Source: Rhodococcus rhodnii NBRC 100604 (GTDB lineage Bacteria > Actinomycetota > Actinomycetes > Mycobacteriales > Mycobacteriaceae). From it: a DNA stretch of 64,000 bases. The translations under genes and the position numbers were made by a program. Of this stretch, positions 15,740-28,000 are shown one piece after another. How positions within the stretch are numbered: the stretch's first letter is position 1; each line of letters begins with the position of its first letter. The notes under the pieces were generated by a model. It was not told where the DNA came from and did no database searches. It worked only from the letters and a program-made list of their open reading frames with translations. The stretch covers positions 124,001 to 188,000 of the forward strand of contig NZ_BCXD01000001.1 in assembly GCF_001894925.1 (NCBI RefSeq), read 5' to 3'.

Positions 15740-16713
15740 CCCGCATCGAAGGTGGGGGTCACGGTCACGAGCAGCCCCGCATGGTCCGATCCGGCGACGG
15801 ACACCCGCTCGAACGACGACACCGCGGTGTCCCGCACGACGACGTGATCGATCCCGACCAGCGCCGGAATGCGCGAGTCCGTCGGGTACGTGGGAACGAA
15901 CCCGGCCCCCGAGAGATCGGCGGCGTCCCGGTACCCGTCCGTGAGCAGCGCGCGGTAGCGCGTGTGCGACCACGTCGAGTTGAAGTCGCCGCACACGACG
16001 ACAGGCGCGCCATCGGCTGCGAACCCGGTGAGCACGTCGCCGATCCGCTCCATCTCGCCGGCCCAGCGCCACGCGGGCTCGGGGAACGGCGGCAGGGGAT
16101 GCAGCGCGGCGACGGCGACCTCGCGACCGTCGACGTCGAGTCGCGCGGTGACGTTCGCCATCGCGAAACCGCGTGCCACCTCGCCGTCGGTGACCGGATA
16201 CCGGCTGTAGATCCCGGTGCCGCCGCCCGAGCCGTCCTCCTTGGGTGCGGTGAACCGGTACGGCAACAGGTCTCCGATGCCCGCGGCGTCGAGCCGCTCG
16301 ACGGAGCCGAACGTCAGCTCCTGCACGGTGACGAGGTCGACGTCGCGCTCCGCGATCATCCGGACGAGCGCGTCCGGATCGGCCTCGCCGAGCCGAATGT
16401 TCGTCTGCAGCAGGGTCAGCGGAGCACCCGCGACGCGTCCCGCGCCCGGCTGGTCGCCGTCCGCGACGTACAGCGGGGCGTACGTCGCCACACCGACGAT
16501 CGCGACGAGCGACGCCACCGCGGCGAGCACCCACGAACGCGCGGCGAGCAGCAGGAGGGCGCCCACGACGCCGACCAGGACGAGCCACGGAACGAACGAC
16601 GCGATCCTGATGAGCCGGTCGCTCACCGGCCCGACGAAGTGCACGCCGACCCCGACCGCACCCACGAGCGAGGCGAGCAGCCCGAGTGCCACGACCACGT
16701 ACCGAACTCTCAC
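15736..16713 (-). CDS. Endonuclease/exonuclease/phosphatase-family membrane protein
   Basis: About 325 aa. Three membrane segments in the first 100 residues are followed by an extracytoplasmic EEP-fold domain: LLQTNIRLGEAD, VTVQELT (metal-binding Glu), GDFNST (Asp and Asn of the active site) and GSDHAGL (catalytic His). Actinobacteria have several such proteins, with no firm substrate; a secreted phosphodiesterase or phosphatase is likely. The GTG at 16713 lies 34 bases after the exporter gene, so it may be co-transcribed with the siderophore operon. The binding site is weak. Confidence 0.78.
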   Translation of the reverse strand: MRVRYVVVALGLLASLVGAVGVGVHFVGPVSDRLIRIASFVPWLVLVGVVGALLLLAARSWVLAAVASLVAIVGVATYAPLYVADGDQPGAGRVAGAPLTLLQTNIRLGEADPDALVRMIAERDVDLVTVQELTFGSVERLDAAGIGDLLPYRFTAPKEDGSGGGTGIYSRYPVTDGEVARGFAMANVTARLDVDGREVAVAALHPLPPFPEPAWRWAGEMERIGDVLTGFAADGAPVVVCGDFNSTWSHTRYRALLTDGYRDAADLSGAGFVPTYPTDSRIPALVGIDHVVVRDTAVSSFERVSVAGSDHAGLLVTVTPTFDAG

Positions 16714-16747
16714 GCGACCCGAACCCTCACACGACGACCCCGATCTC

Positions 16748-18001
16748 TCACGCGACGACCATCGCGTCGTGCGCGACGACGCGCCGCAGCGACCCGAGAA
16801 CCACGGCGAGGACGGCCGCCAGCGCGAGCGCGACGAGCCCGTAGACCGTGACGGCCTGCGAGGCGGGCAGCCACGATCCGAACGCACCCGCGACGAGCGC
16901 GCCGACCGACATTCCGCCGACCTCCTGCGCCGTCCACAGGCCGCTCACCCTGCCGCGGAGGTGATTCGGGGTGTGCGACTGGATGAGCGAGAACCGCAGC
17001 ACCTCCTGCACGGACGAGAGCGCTCCCGCCACCACCAGTGCCGCGACCGCCGCCACGATCACGGTGGCCTGCCCGACGAGCGCCTGCACGCCGAAGGTCG
17101 CGGCGAGTGCGACGAGCAGCACGACGCCGGGACGCCGGGCTCGGCCCAGCCAGCCGCTCGTGAGCGTCGCACCGACGGCACCGACGGCACCGGCCGCGTA
17201 GAGGATTCCGACGGCGCGCGAGTCGCCGTCGAACCGTTCTGCGACGAACGCCGGGACGAGGACGAGCAGGCCGCCGCCGAGCATCGCGAGCGTGCCGGCG
17301 GCGATGACGCCGCCCACGACCCGTTCGCGCGCGAGGAAGGCGAGGACGCGCTCGACCGGCTCCGCCGCGTCGGACTCCCCGTCGCCCTGCGGCGTCCGGG
17401 GCGACAACGACGGAAGTCCGGTCAGCAGCGCGACGGTGATCGCCGTGCCGACCGCCGCGATCCAGTAGTTCCAGGCGACCGACGCCGCCGCGATGACGAG
17501 GCCACCGAGCGCGGGCGAGATCACCGCGCCGAGGCGGGCGCTCAGGACGTTGACCGCGCCCGCCCCGACGAGTTGATCCTTCGGGACCAGTTCGGGAACC
17601 ACCGACATGAGCGCCGCGACACTGATCGAGCCGATCAGTCCGTTGACGACGGCGAGCACCACGATCGCGACGATCGAGGGGTCGGCGAGCATTGCGTTGA
17701 CCGCGAGCCCGACGAAGGTGAAGCCGGATACCGTGCGAGCGAAGAGGATCAGCGTCCGCCGGTCGTACCGGTCGGCGAGCGCGCCGCCCAGCAGCATGCC
17801 GCCGATCGAGGCGATTCCCTCTGCGGCGGTGACGAACCCGACGAGCAGCGTCGACCCAGTGAGGTCGTACACCTGGATCGGGACGCCGACCATGAGCATC
17901 CCGATCCCGAAGATCGAGATCGTGCGTGCTGCGAAGACTCGACGGAACGGTGCGCTCTCGCGGAGTGGGCGCAGGTCGAGCAGTATCCGGCTTCCGCTCA
18001 C
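16748..18001 (-). CDS. EntS-like MFS exporter, probable siderophore efflux pump
   Basis: A 417-residue major facilitator with about 12 membrane segments. The N-terminal part matches the EntS-type arrangement: RRVFAARTISIFGIGM, the cytoplasmic loop GGALADRYDRRT after helix 2, and the second-half loop SGWLGRARRPG. EntS exports enterobactin across the inner membrane in E. coli. The GTG start overlaps the stop of the siderophore-binding lipoprotein gene (GTGA), which itself is coupled to the giant NRPS gene. This strongly links the pump to export of the peptide made here. Confidence 0.85.
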   Translation of the reverse strand: MSGSRILLDLRPLRESAPFRRVFAARTISIFGIGMLMVGVPIQVYDLTGSTLLVGFVTAAEGIASIGGMLLGGALADRYDRRTLILFARTVSGFTFVGLAVNAMLADPSIVAIVVLAVVNGLIGSISVAALMSVVPELVPKDQLVGAGAVNVLSARLGAVISPALGGLVIAAASVAWNYWIAAVGTAITVALLTGLPSLSPRTPQGDGESDAAEPVERVLAFLARERVVGGVIAAGTLAMLGGGLLVLVPAFVAERFDGDSRAVGILYAAGAVGAVGATLTSGWLGRARRPGVVLLVALAATFGVQALVGQATVIVAAVAALVVAGALSSVQEVLRFSLIQSHTPNHLRGRVSGLWTAQEVGGMSVGALVAGAFGSWLPASQAVTVYGLVALALAAVLAVVLGSLRRVVAHDAMVVA

Positions 18002-19062
18002 TTCTCGAGCGCTTCGGTGACCTTGGGCATGACCTGATCGGTCGCCCATTCGAGCGAGATCGCCGACGGGAAGCCGACGGCGTTGGGCAGACCCGAGGTC
18101 CGCGCGAGCTGCACGACAGCGCCGCGCTCGACCGCGGGAATCGTGTTCCAGCCCTCGAACTTCGTGTAGTCGCCCATGTCGTCGGTGCGGGTGACGACGA
18201 AGACGACGTCGGCGTCGAGGTCACCGAGATTCTCGTAGCTCACGAGACCGCGGCCGTCCTGATCGACGGGGAGCGTCGTCGCATACGGCGCGAGCTCCAT
18301 GCCGAGCGAGCTGATGAACTGGCCGATGCCACGCTCGTCCGACGCGAGGACGGCCATCTGGCCGCCGCCCATGTCGCCGATGATCGCGTTGTAGGTCTTG
18401 CCCTCGACCTGCGGGTTGTCGGCCTTCGCCTGCTCGAGCTTGTCGTGCGCTGCCGCGATGACCTCCTCGGCCTTCTCGGGCACGCCCATGACCTCGGCGA
18501 CCTTGCGGGTCGAGTTCTCCCACGGCTCGCCGTTCGCCTGGGTGTCGAAGTGCACGACCGGAACCTGTGCGTTCAGCTGATCGAACGTCGCCTGATCGAG
18601 GCCCCAGAATCCGGTGGAGACGATGACGTCGGGCTCGAGCGCGGCGATCTGCTCGACGGGCGAGCCGCCCTGCTCCATCACGAGTTGCTCGGGCGTCTCG
18701 TCACCGAGTGCGTCGGCCTCCCACGGGAAGATGCCGGTGCCGCCGGTCGCTGCCTGATTCTGCGCGTCGGTCGGCATCGCGATCGGCGTGATGCCGAGCG
18801 AGAGCAGGATGTCGGCGTCCTGCGGCGAGAGCGGGAGCGCGCGCTGCGGCTGAGCCTCGATCGTCGACTCGCCGAACTTGCCCGACACCGTCAGCGGGTA
18901 CGAGACCGTGCTCTCCGCTGCGGCGTCGCTGGTCGTCGTCGCCGAGCCGTTGCCGCTCCCCGTGGCGTCGTCGCTGCTGCACGCAGCGAGTCCGACGACC
19001 AGCGCCGCCGCGGCGACGGCCGCACCCACGCTGGTGCGGAACCTGCTCTGTCCAATCTTCAT
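17998..19062 (-). CDS. Iron-siderophore ABC transporter substrate-binding lipoprotein (FepB/FecB family)
   Basis: A 354-residue lipoprotein with lipobox LAAC (Cys28), a Ser/Thr-rich linker, then a class III binding-protein fold: QPQRALPLSPQDADILLSLG, EQIAALEPDVIVSTGFWG and the C-terminal YENLGDLDADVVFVV. It should capture the ferric siderophore outside the membrane. The start ATG 19062 has AGGG 6 bases upstream and overlaps the NRPS-2 stop (ATGA). No permease or ATPase of the ABC importer is in the window, so those must lie elsewhere. Confidence 0.88.
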   Translation of the reverse strand: MKIGQSRFRTSVGAAVAAAALVVGLAACSSDDATGSGNGSATTTSDAAAESTVSYPLTVSGKFGESTIEAQPQRALPLSPQDADILLSLGITPIAMPTDAQNQAATGGTGIFPWEADALGDETPEQLVMEQGGSPVEQIAALEPDVIVSTGFWGLDQATFDQLNAQVPVVHFDTQANGEPWENSTRKVAEVMGVPEKAEEVIAAAHDKLEQAKADNPQVEGKTYNAIIGDMGGGQMAVLASDERGIGQFISSLGMELAPYATTLPVDQDGRGLVSYENLGDLDADVVFVVTRTDDMGDYTKFEGWNTIPAVERGAVVQLARTSGLPNAVGFPSAISLEWATDQVMPKVTEALEK

Positions 19063-22000
19063 CGGTTTCCCTCGTTTCTCGTGATTGTTCGTTTCCACCC
19101 CGTGACGGCCCCCGCGGCGAGTACCGCGAACGATTCCGCCGTGAACAGGTCTGCCGCGTCGATCTCGAATCCCCGCTCGCGCAACGCGGTCACGACGCGC
19201 ATGACCCCGATGCTGTCGATCCCGAGCGAGACGAGATCGTCGTCGATTCCGACCGGAACCCCCGCCTCACGCGAGAGCACCGTGCACAGTGTGCGCTCGG
19301 CCTCGGTCGTCGGAGCGACGATCGGGCGTTCGTGGGCGACGGGGTCCGGCAGCGCCGCACGGTCGATCTTGCCGTTCGGGAGTGTCGGGAACTCCGTGAG
19401 CATCGTGAACGACGCCGGGATCATGTAGGCGGGCAGGGTCCGGGCGAGCGCACCGCGCAGCCGCGCGCGATCGAGTTGTTCCGGCGCGGCGACGTAGGCC
19501 GCGAGCGAGCCCGCGTGGGCGAGCACGACCGCGTCCACGACGCCGTCCACCGCCCGCAGCGCGTTCTCGATCTCGCCCGGTTCGATCCGGTAGCCGCGAA
19601 TCTTGAGCTGATCGTCGCCGCGGCCGCGGAACTCGAGGTGCCCGCTCGGCGTCCAGCGCACGCGATCGCCCGTCCGGTACATGCGGCCGCCACCGGGTGC
19701 CGCGACGAAACGGCCGGCGGTGCGGCCGGTCTCGCCGCGGTAACCGCGCGCGAGTCCGTCGCCCGCGAGGTACAACTCGCCGACGACGCCGATCGGCACG
19801 GGCCGGAGCAGGTCGTCGAGCACCCGCACCGTGGTGCCCGCGACCGGACGGCCGGCGACGGGCGCGTCGGCGTCGGTCACCCGCGCGACGAGCGCGTCGA
19901 CCGTGCTCTCGCTCGGCCCGTACAGATTGAACGACTCGGTCTCCGGTGCGAGCATCCGCAGCCGCTCCCACAGTTGCGGCGAGATCGCCTCGCCGCCGAA
20001 GCCGAGCGTCGCGGGCCGGTGCTCACCGGGGGCGGCGAGGCCGGCATCGAGCAGCTGCCCGAGGTGCGAGGGTGTGACTTCGAGGAAGTCCCACCGCTGT
20101 TCGCGAGCGCGCGCGACGGTGCGATGCGGGTCGCGACGGAGTTCGTCGTCGACCACCGCCAGGGTGTGCCCGCCGAGCAGCCACAGCTGCGGCTGCCACG
20201 ACGCGTCGAAGAAGAACGACCACGCGTGACCGACGACGAGACGATCGCGCCCCGCCCGCACCGCCGTCGGCACGTGCAGATCCTCACGGTGCGACCGGTA
20301 CAGGCTCACCAGCCCGCGATGCGTCGCGACGACGGCCTTCGGCGTACCCGTCGAGCCCGACGTGTGGACGACGTACACCGGATGGTCGCGGCGCAGCGGC
20401 GCACGACGGTCGGCATCGGTGAGCGGAGCGTCGGACCGACCCCGCGATGCGGCATCGAGTCGCGCGAGCGACAGTTCCCCCGTGCCGGTGTCGGTGCCGT
20501 CGGTGAGGACGACGACGGGATCGACCGAGTCGAGGATCGTCCGGCGCCGCTCGGCGGGGGCGTCCGGATCGACGGCGACGTACGCGCCGCCCGCGGCGGC
20601 GACGGCGAGGATTGCCGTGATCGTGTCGGCGCGGCGCGGCAGCACGAGGGCCACCGTTCGCTCGGGTGCGACCCCGCGCGCGACCAGCTCGCGTGCCCAG
20701 CGGTGCACGCGCGACGCCAGTTCGGCGAAGGTGAGTCGCGCGTCGTCGGCGATCACGGCGGTCCGGTCGCCGTGGCGTACCGCCGCGGCGGCGAACAGAT
20801 CCGGCAGCGTCTCGTGGTCACCGGGGACCGCGGGCCTCGTCGCGACGACGTCGAGCTCCGCCCGTTCCGCCGGGACGACGTCACCCCACCCGGCGAGCGT
20901 GTGATCGCGGCCCGCACCGGCGAACTCGCGCAGCACCTCCACGACGGCCGAGGTCAGCCGGCGGGCGGTGTCGGCGTCGAACAGGTCGGTCCGGTATTCG
21001 AGAACGCCCGCAACGGTGTCGGTTCCCGCGAACTCGACGAAGTCGAAGGACAGATCGAACTTCGCGGTCTCGGGGGCGATCGGCACGGGCGAGCCGCCGG
21101 GCATCGCGCCACCGGGCATGTCCGGGGCCGGCTGCGTGAGATACACGACCATCACCTGGAACAGCGGGTGCACGCCCGCACCGCGCCCGGGCGACGCGCA
21201 CGCCGAGACGACCTGCTCGAACGGCACGTGCTGGTGCTCGAACGCCGCGAGCGCGCGCTCGCGGACCCGGCCGAGCACCTCGGCGATCGTCGGGTTCCCC
21301 GACAGGTCGGTCCGGACGACGAGCGTGTTGAGGAAGAACCCGACGAGGTCCTCGAGCGCGGGATCGGTCCGCCCGGACACGGGGGTACCGATCGGGATGT
21401 CGTCACCCGCGCCGAACCGTTGCAGCAGAACCGATACCGCGGCGGTCGTGATCATGAACATGCTGACGTCGTGCTCGGCCGCGAGCTCGCGCAGCCCGCG
21501 CACGACGTCGGCGGGAACCACGATCGGTTCGGTCGCACCGCGGTAACTCGGCCGCGCACCGCGGGGCCGGTCGAGCGGGAGCGTGATCTCGTCGGGCGAG
21601 CCGGCGAGGACGCCGCGCCAGTGCTCGAGCTGGGCCGCCGCGAACTCGGTGGGGGCGCCGGCCTCGCCGAGCAGCTCGCGCTGCCACAGCGTGTAGTCGA
21701 CGTACTCGACGGCGGGCGAACCGAATCCGGGGTCCTCGCCGGCGAGCCGCGCGCCGTACGCCGCGGCGACGTCGGCGATCAGCGCACCGGTCGACCATTC
21801 GTCGATCGCGATGTGATGCACGACGAGCACGACGACGGAGGCGTTCGTTTCGTGGATCGTCGTCTCGTGGATCACCGTCGCGTGGACGGGTGCGTCGTGC
21901 CGCAGATCGAACCGGTGGCGCACCGCCGCGCGCAGCATCTCCCCGAGATCGTCTGCCGCGTCGAGAGCGACCTCGTCCACCGCGATGCCGGGCTCGTCCA

Positions 22001-25000
22001 GGACGACCTGCACGGGCTCGCCGTCGGGACCCGCGGGGAAGACCGTGCGCAGCGCGGTGTGACGGCGTGCGACGTCGGCGAGCGCCGCGCGCAGCACCGC
22101 TGCATCGACACCGCCGGGGACGCGCCACGAGATCGGCACGTTGTACGCACCCGCCGTGTCGCCGAGTTGATCGAGCAGCCACATCCGGCGCTGCGCGAAC
22201 GACACCGGCGCGGGGCCGGTGTGCTCGCGGCGCGTGACGGGCGCGACGACGTCCGTGCCGCCTCGCGCGACCCGGTGGGCCAGCGCTGCGGGAGTCGGCG
22301 CATCGAACACGTCGCGCATCGAGAGAGTGACACCGAACTGCTCACGGACGGCGTTGACGAGCCGGACCGCCGACAGCGAATGCCCGCCAAGCGCGAAGAA
22401 TCCGTCGTCCGGCCCCACGTCGTCGCGGTCGAGGACGCGGCCGAACAGTGCGCACAGTTCCGCTTCGCGCCCGGTCGCCGGTGCGCGCTGCGGCGCCTCC
22501 GCGAACTCCGGGACCGGCAGCCGTCGCCGATCGAGCTTGCCGTGCGCGCTGAGCGGGATCTCGTCCAGCGGCAGCACGATCGACGGTACGAGATGCCCCG
22601 GCACCCGCGCCGCGAGCGTTCCGCGTACGGCTTCGGGATCGGTACCGCCGGTGACGTAGCCGACGAGGACGTCGCCGTGGACCGCCGCGGCCGCGCCCGT
22701 GACGCCGGGGACGTCCGCGAGGAACGCCGCGACCTCACCGAGTTCGATGCGCATGCCGCGCAGCTTGACCTGATCGTCCACGCGGCCGCGGAAATCGAGT
22801 GATCCGGCGCTGTTCCAGCGCGCGAGATCGCCGGTGCGATAGAGCCGCTGCCCGCCGCTCCCGTACGGATCGGCGACGAACCGCTCGGCCGTGAGTCCCG
22901 GTCTGCGGAGATAGCCGTCGGCGACCTGGACACCGCCGATGTACAGCTCGCCGGTGACGCCGTGCGGAACCGGACGCAGCGCGGCGTCGAGCACGAGCAG
23001 CCGCACGCGCGCTCCCGCGACGCCGATCGGGACTGCGCGCGTGTCTCCCTGCGCGGCAACGATGTTCGATTCGAGCGTCACCTCGACGGCCGCTTCGGTC
23101 GGCCCGTACAGGTTGTCGACGCGTACCCCGGGCCACACGGCGTGAGCACGAGCCACGGTCGCGGCACCGAGCGCTTCGCCGCTGCACACGATGTGCCGCG
23201 GACCCGGCGCTCCCGCGCCCCGTCCCGGCTCCGAAGCGGCTGCGCGCAGCACCTCGTCGAGTACCGACGGAACGAAGTGCGCGTGGGTCGCGTGGGCGAG
23301 CGGGGCGAGCAGCGCACTCGGATCCCGGTGGGCGTCCGGCGCCGTGACGACGACGCTCGCGCCTTCGGTGAACGGCCAGAACAACTCCCACACCGACACG
23401 TCGAAGCTGATCGGGGTCGCGAGCAGCATCGTGTCGTCCGGCGTCAGCACGACCTCGTCGCGAACCCACGCGAGCCGGTTGGCGACGGCCGCGTGATTCA
23501 CCACGACGCCCTTGGGGCGCCCCGTCGACCCGGAGGTGTAGATGACGTAGAGCGGATGTGCCGGCGAGGGTTCCGGCAGCAGCCCTACGGGCGCTGCCCC
23601 GTCCGCCAGCATCGCGCGCACATCGTCCTCGTCGACGACGAGCACCGGCGCGGCGTCCGACAACACGAACTCGACCCGCTCGGCGGGTGCCGACGTGTCG
23701 ACGGGCAGGTACGCCGCGCCCGCGCGCATGATGGCGTGGACCGCGACGATCTGCTCGAACGACCGGCGTGCCGTCACCGCGACGAGATCGCCGGGACGCA
23801 CACCGCGCGCGATCAGGGCATGCGCGACGCGGGCCGACGCCTCGGCGAGTGCGCGGTACGTCCACGCACTCTCGTCACAGCGGACGGCGATGCGATCGCC
23901 GTGACGCTCGGCCGCGGCAGCGAGCGACGCCGTGAGCAGCGGCGCGTGCGGCGCAGGGCCGCCGTCGCCCACGCGCAGCGCCGCGGTGCGGTCGGCGACG
24001 ACCTCGAGGTCGTTCACCCGCAGCGCCGGGTCCGCCATCGCCGCGAGCACGCGGATCACGACGTCCACGACCGTCTCGATCGTCGCGGCGTCGAACAGAT
24101 CCGTCGCGTACTCCGTCACGAGGGCGAGTTCGCCGGTCGCGGGATCGTCGACGTAGGTGAGGTGCAGATCGAACTTGGCCTGCGCGCTCGCGAGAGGTTG
24201 CCACTGCGTCGTCATGCCGAGGACGCCGGGCGTCTCCTGGGGACGCTGCAGGTAGCCGAGCATGACCTGGAACAGCGGATTGCGGCCGTCGACGCGCGGC
24301 GGTGCGATGCGTTCGACGATCTGCTGGAAGGGCACGTCCTGATGGCTCATCGCCGCGAGGTCGGCATCCTTGACCCGCGAGACCAGCTCGCCCAGCGTCG
24401 GATCGCCCGAGACGTCGGTACGCAGCACCACGGTCTCGACGAAGAACCCGACGAGCTCGTCGAGCGCGGTATCGGCGCGGCCGGAGACCGGGGTGCCGAC
24501 GACGACGTCCGTACCCGCGCCGAGCCGCGCGAGTGCCGCGGCCGTCGCGGCGTGGAGTGCCATGAACATCGAGGCGCCGCGCGCGTCCGCGGCGGCGCGG
24601 ACGTGCCGTGCGACGGCGGGGTCGACGTCCCGCCGGATCGTGTGGGCTCGCCCCGTCGTCTCGGTTCCGCGGGTGCGGTCGAGCGGCAACGGCATCTCCT
24701 CGGGGAGGTCGCGCAGCGCGGTCTCCCACCAGTCGAGCTGCCGGTCGAACTCGCCGCTGTCCAGCAGGTCCTGTTGCCACAGCGTGTAATCCGCGTACTG
24801 GACGGGCAGCGGGGTCCACGACGGCGCCTCGCCGCGGGTGCGCGCGTCGTACGCGTGCCCGAGGTCGCGCAGCAGTGGCGCGTCGGAACGCTCGTCGGTC
24901 GCGATGTGGTGCATCACGATCGCGAGGACGGTCCGGCCCTCGCCACACACGAGACCGACGCGCAGTGGCGCGACGGCCGTGAGGTCGAACTGCTCGGTGA

Positions 25001-28000
25001 GCAGGCCGGTGAGCCACTGCGTCTCGTCGGCGTCGTCGGGTGCGATCCGGACGTCGTGCGCGGCATCGGGATCGAGAACGACCTGCCATGCGGTCTCGCC
25101 GTCGGTGCCGACGACGGTGCGCAGGCTCTCGTGCCGGGCGAGGACGTCGCGGACCGCGGCGCCGAGCGCCGGGGCGTCGACCTCGCCGGCCAACTCGACG
25201 ACGAACGGGTAGTGGTACGGCAGGCTTCCCGCGGGCGAGAGCTGCTGCAACGTCCACATGCGTTCCTGTGCCGCCGACAGCGGGACGCGCTCGGGCCGGG
25301 GACGCGGCGCGATCGCGGGCCGCGCCGACTCCGCCGAACCGAGGCGTTGCGCGAGCGCGGCGACGGTGCGGGCCTCGAAGAGATCGCGGATGGTGATCTG
25401 CACGTCGAACTCGGCGCGCACGCGGCTCACGACGCGCATCGCGATCATCGAGTGGCCGCCGAGCTCGAAGAAGTCGGCGTCCGCGCCCAGTGCGATGTCG
25501 TCGTCCAGCGCGAGCAGTTCGGTGAAGATCGCGGCGAGCGCGTGCTCGGCGGGCGTGCTCGGCGGGCGGCCGCCGGTCGCGGCACGCACCTGCGGCGCCG
25601 GCAGCGCCTTGACGTCGAGCTTGCCGTTGACGGTCGTGGGCAGCGCCGCGATCTGCTGGAGGCTGCCGGGAACCATGTAGTCGGGCAGCCGTTCCCGCAG
25701 ATGCTGCGTCACAGCGGCGTCGTCGAGATCGCTGGCATTCGGCACGGCGTAGGCGGCGAGCCGCTTGGTGCCCGGGACGAGCGGATCGTCGAGCGCGACG
25801 ACCGCCGCCGACCGCACGTCGGGATGCTCCTCGAGGACCGACTCGATCTCGTGGAGTTCTACGCGGTAGCCGCGGATCTTCACCTGATCGTCGATGCGGC
25901 CCAGGTAGTCGACGAGCCCGCTGCCCCGGCGCCGGCGCACGAGGTCGCCCGTCCGGTACATCCGCGTGCCCGGCTCCGCCGTGAACGGATCGGCGACGAA
26001 GCGCTCGCCCGTCAGCTCGGGCCGCGCGAGGTATCCGCGCGCGAGGCCGACACCCGCGATGTACAGCTCACCCGCGACGCCGTCCGGAACCGGACGCAGC
26101 CACGGGTCGAGGATGTGGGCGCGGGTCGCCCGGATCGGGGTACCCACGGTGGGTTCGGCGCTGTCGGCCGTGCCGCCGCCGAGTGTGTTGATGGTGTACT
26201 CGGTCGGGCCGTAGAGGTTGTAGCCGAGCGTTCCATCGGTGTCGCGCAGCCGGTTCCACACCGAGTCCGCGACGGCTTCGCCGCCCAGCAGGACGAGCGG
26301 CGGCCGGTGTCCCGTGCCGTCCTGTTCGAGCAGACCGTCGGAGAACAGCGCCGTCGCGTACGTGGGCGTGACGTTGACGACGTCGATCTCGTGCCGGTCG
26401 CAGTACTCGACGAGCGCCGCCGAGTCGCGGCGCAGATCCTCGTCGCACACGTGGACCTCGTGGCCCTCGACGAGCCACAGCAACTCTTCCCACGACATGT
26501 CGAACGCGAACGACACGGTGTGCGCGACGCGCAGCCGCCGCCCGCCTGCCGCCGCGATGACGGGATCGAAGATCGCGTCCTGATGGTTGCGCTGCATGTT
26601 CGTCAGGCCGAGGTAGGGCGTCACGACGCCCTTCGGCCGTCCCGTCGATCCCGATGTGTAGATGACGTACGCAGGGTGATCGAGGCGACCCCGCGTGCCC
26701 GGCGCGAACCGGCCGAGTTCGGCACCCGTGATCGGGGAACCCCCGGTCTCCCGGGCGCCGCTCGGGAGCAGGCAGCGCTGCGGATCTAGCCTCAGCCGGT
26801 CCCGGACGGCATCGGTCACGACGAACAGCGCCGGATCGGCGTCGCCGATCACGGTGTGCAGCCGCGCGTCGGGCTGATCGAGTTCGAGCGGAACGTAGGC
26901 CGCTCCGGTGCGCAGCACCGCGAACAGCGCGACCACCATGTCGATGCTGCGCGGAACACCGAGACACACCAGCGCTTCCGGTCCGCTGCCTGCCGCGAGG
27001 AGCCGGCGGGCGAGCGCGTCGATCCGCGCGGTGAGTTCGCCGTACGTGCACGACTGTTCGCCCGCGACGAGGGCGATGTCGTCGGGCACCACCGCAGCGC
27101 GTGCGGCGAGCATCTCGGCGACGGTCACGTCCTCGACGGCAGGAAGCGGCGTGCGCCACTGCTCGGCGGCCGCCGCGTACTCGGCGGGCGTGAGCGTCGG
27201 TGCCGCGACCACCGGATCGTCGGCCACGAGGAAGCCGAGGATCGCGACGAACCTGTCGTGCAGCGCCTGCGCCCGTTCGCGTTCGACGAGATCGGGCCGA
27301 TAGTCGATCTTGACGTGCAACCGCTCGCCGGGCGAGACGACGATCGCGAGCGGGTAGTGGGTGTGGTCGAGGCTCGACTCCCCCACGATTCCGTAGCGCT
27401 GCGACTGCTGAGCCATCCGCTTCGCGTCCTTGAAGTTCTGCAACACGAACAGCGTGTCGAAGAGCTCCGAATGTCTTGCCGCCTGCTGAATCTCGCCGAG
27501 ACCGAGGTACTCGACGTCGAGCCGTTCGGCGTACTCGTCCTGCATCCGGCGCAGCAGCGCCGTCGTTGTCTCGTGCGGCCGCAACGTCACCCGGATGGGG
27601 ACGGTGTTGAGGAACATCCCCATGACGCGGTCGAGGCCCGTGACCTCGGTGGGTTGGCCCGCGACGGTCGACCCGAACACGACGTCGGTGCGCCCCGATT
27701 CGGCGGCGGTCAGCAGGCCCATCGCGGCGTTCATGAGGGCGTTGAGCGTGACGCCGGCGGTGCGCGCACGCGAACGCAGCCGCGTCACCGTCTCCTCGTC
27801 CACGTACGACTCGATCCGCAGCGGGACGACGGCGGCTCGACCGGCGACGGAACCCGCGAGCAGCGTCGGCTCGTCGATGCCGTCGAGCATGCGGGCCCAC
27901 GTGCGTGCCGCCGCGTCCTCGTCGCGCTCGGCGAGCCACGCCAGATAGTCGGTGAACTGCGCTTCGGGTGCGGCGACCTCGTCACCCGCGTAGTGCGCGA

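Noticed and set aside
19059-19400. Hidden thioesterase at the end of NRPS-2
   Set aside because: The protein ends about 40 residues after the PCP; no GxSxG motif or alpha/beta hydrolase fold is present.
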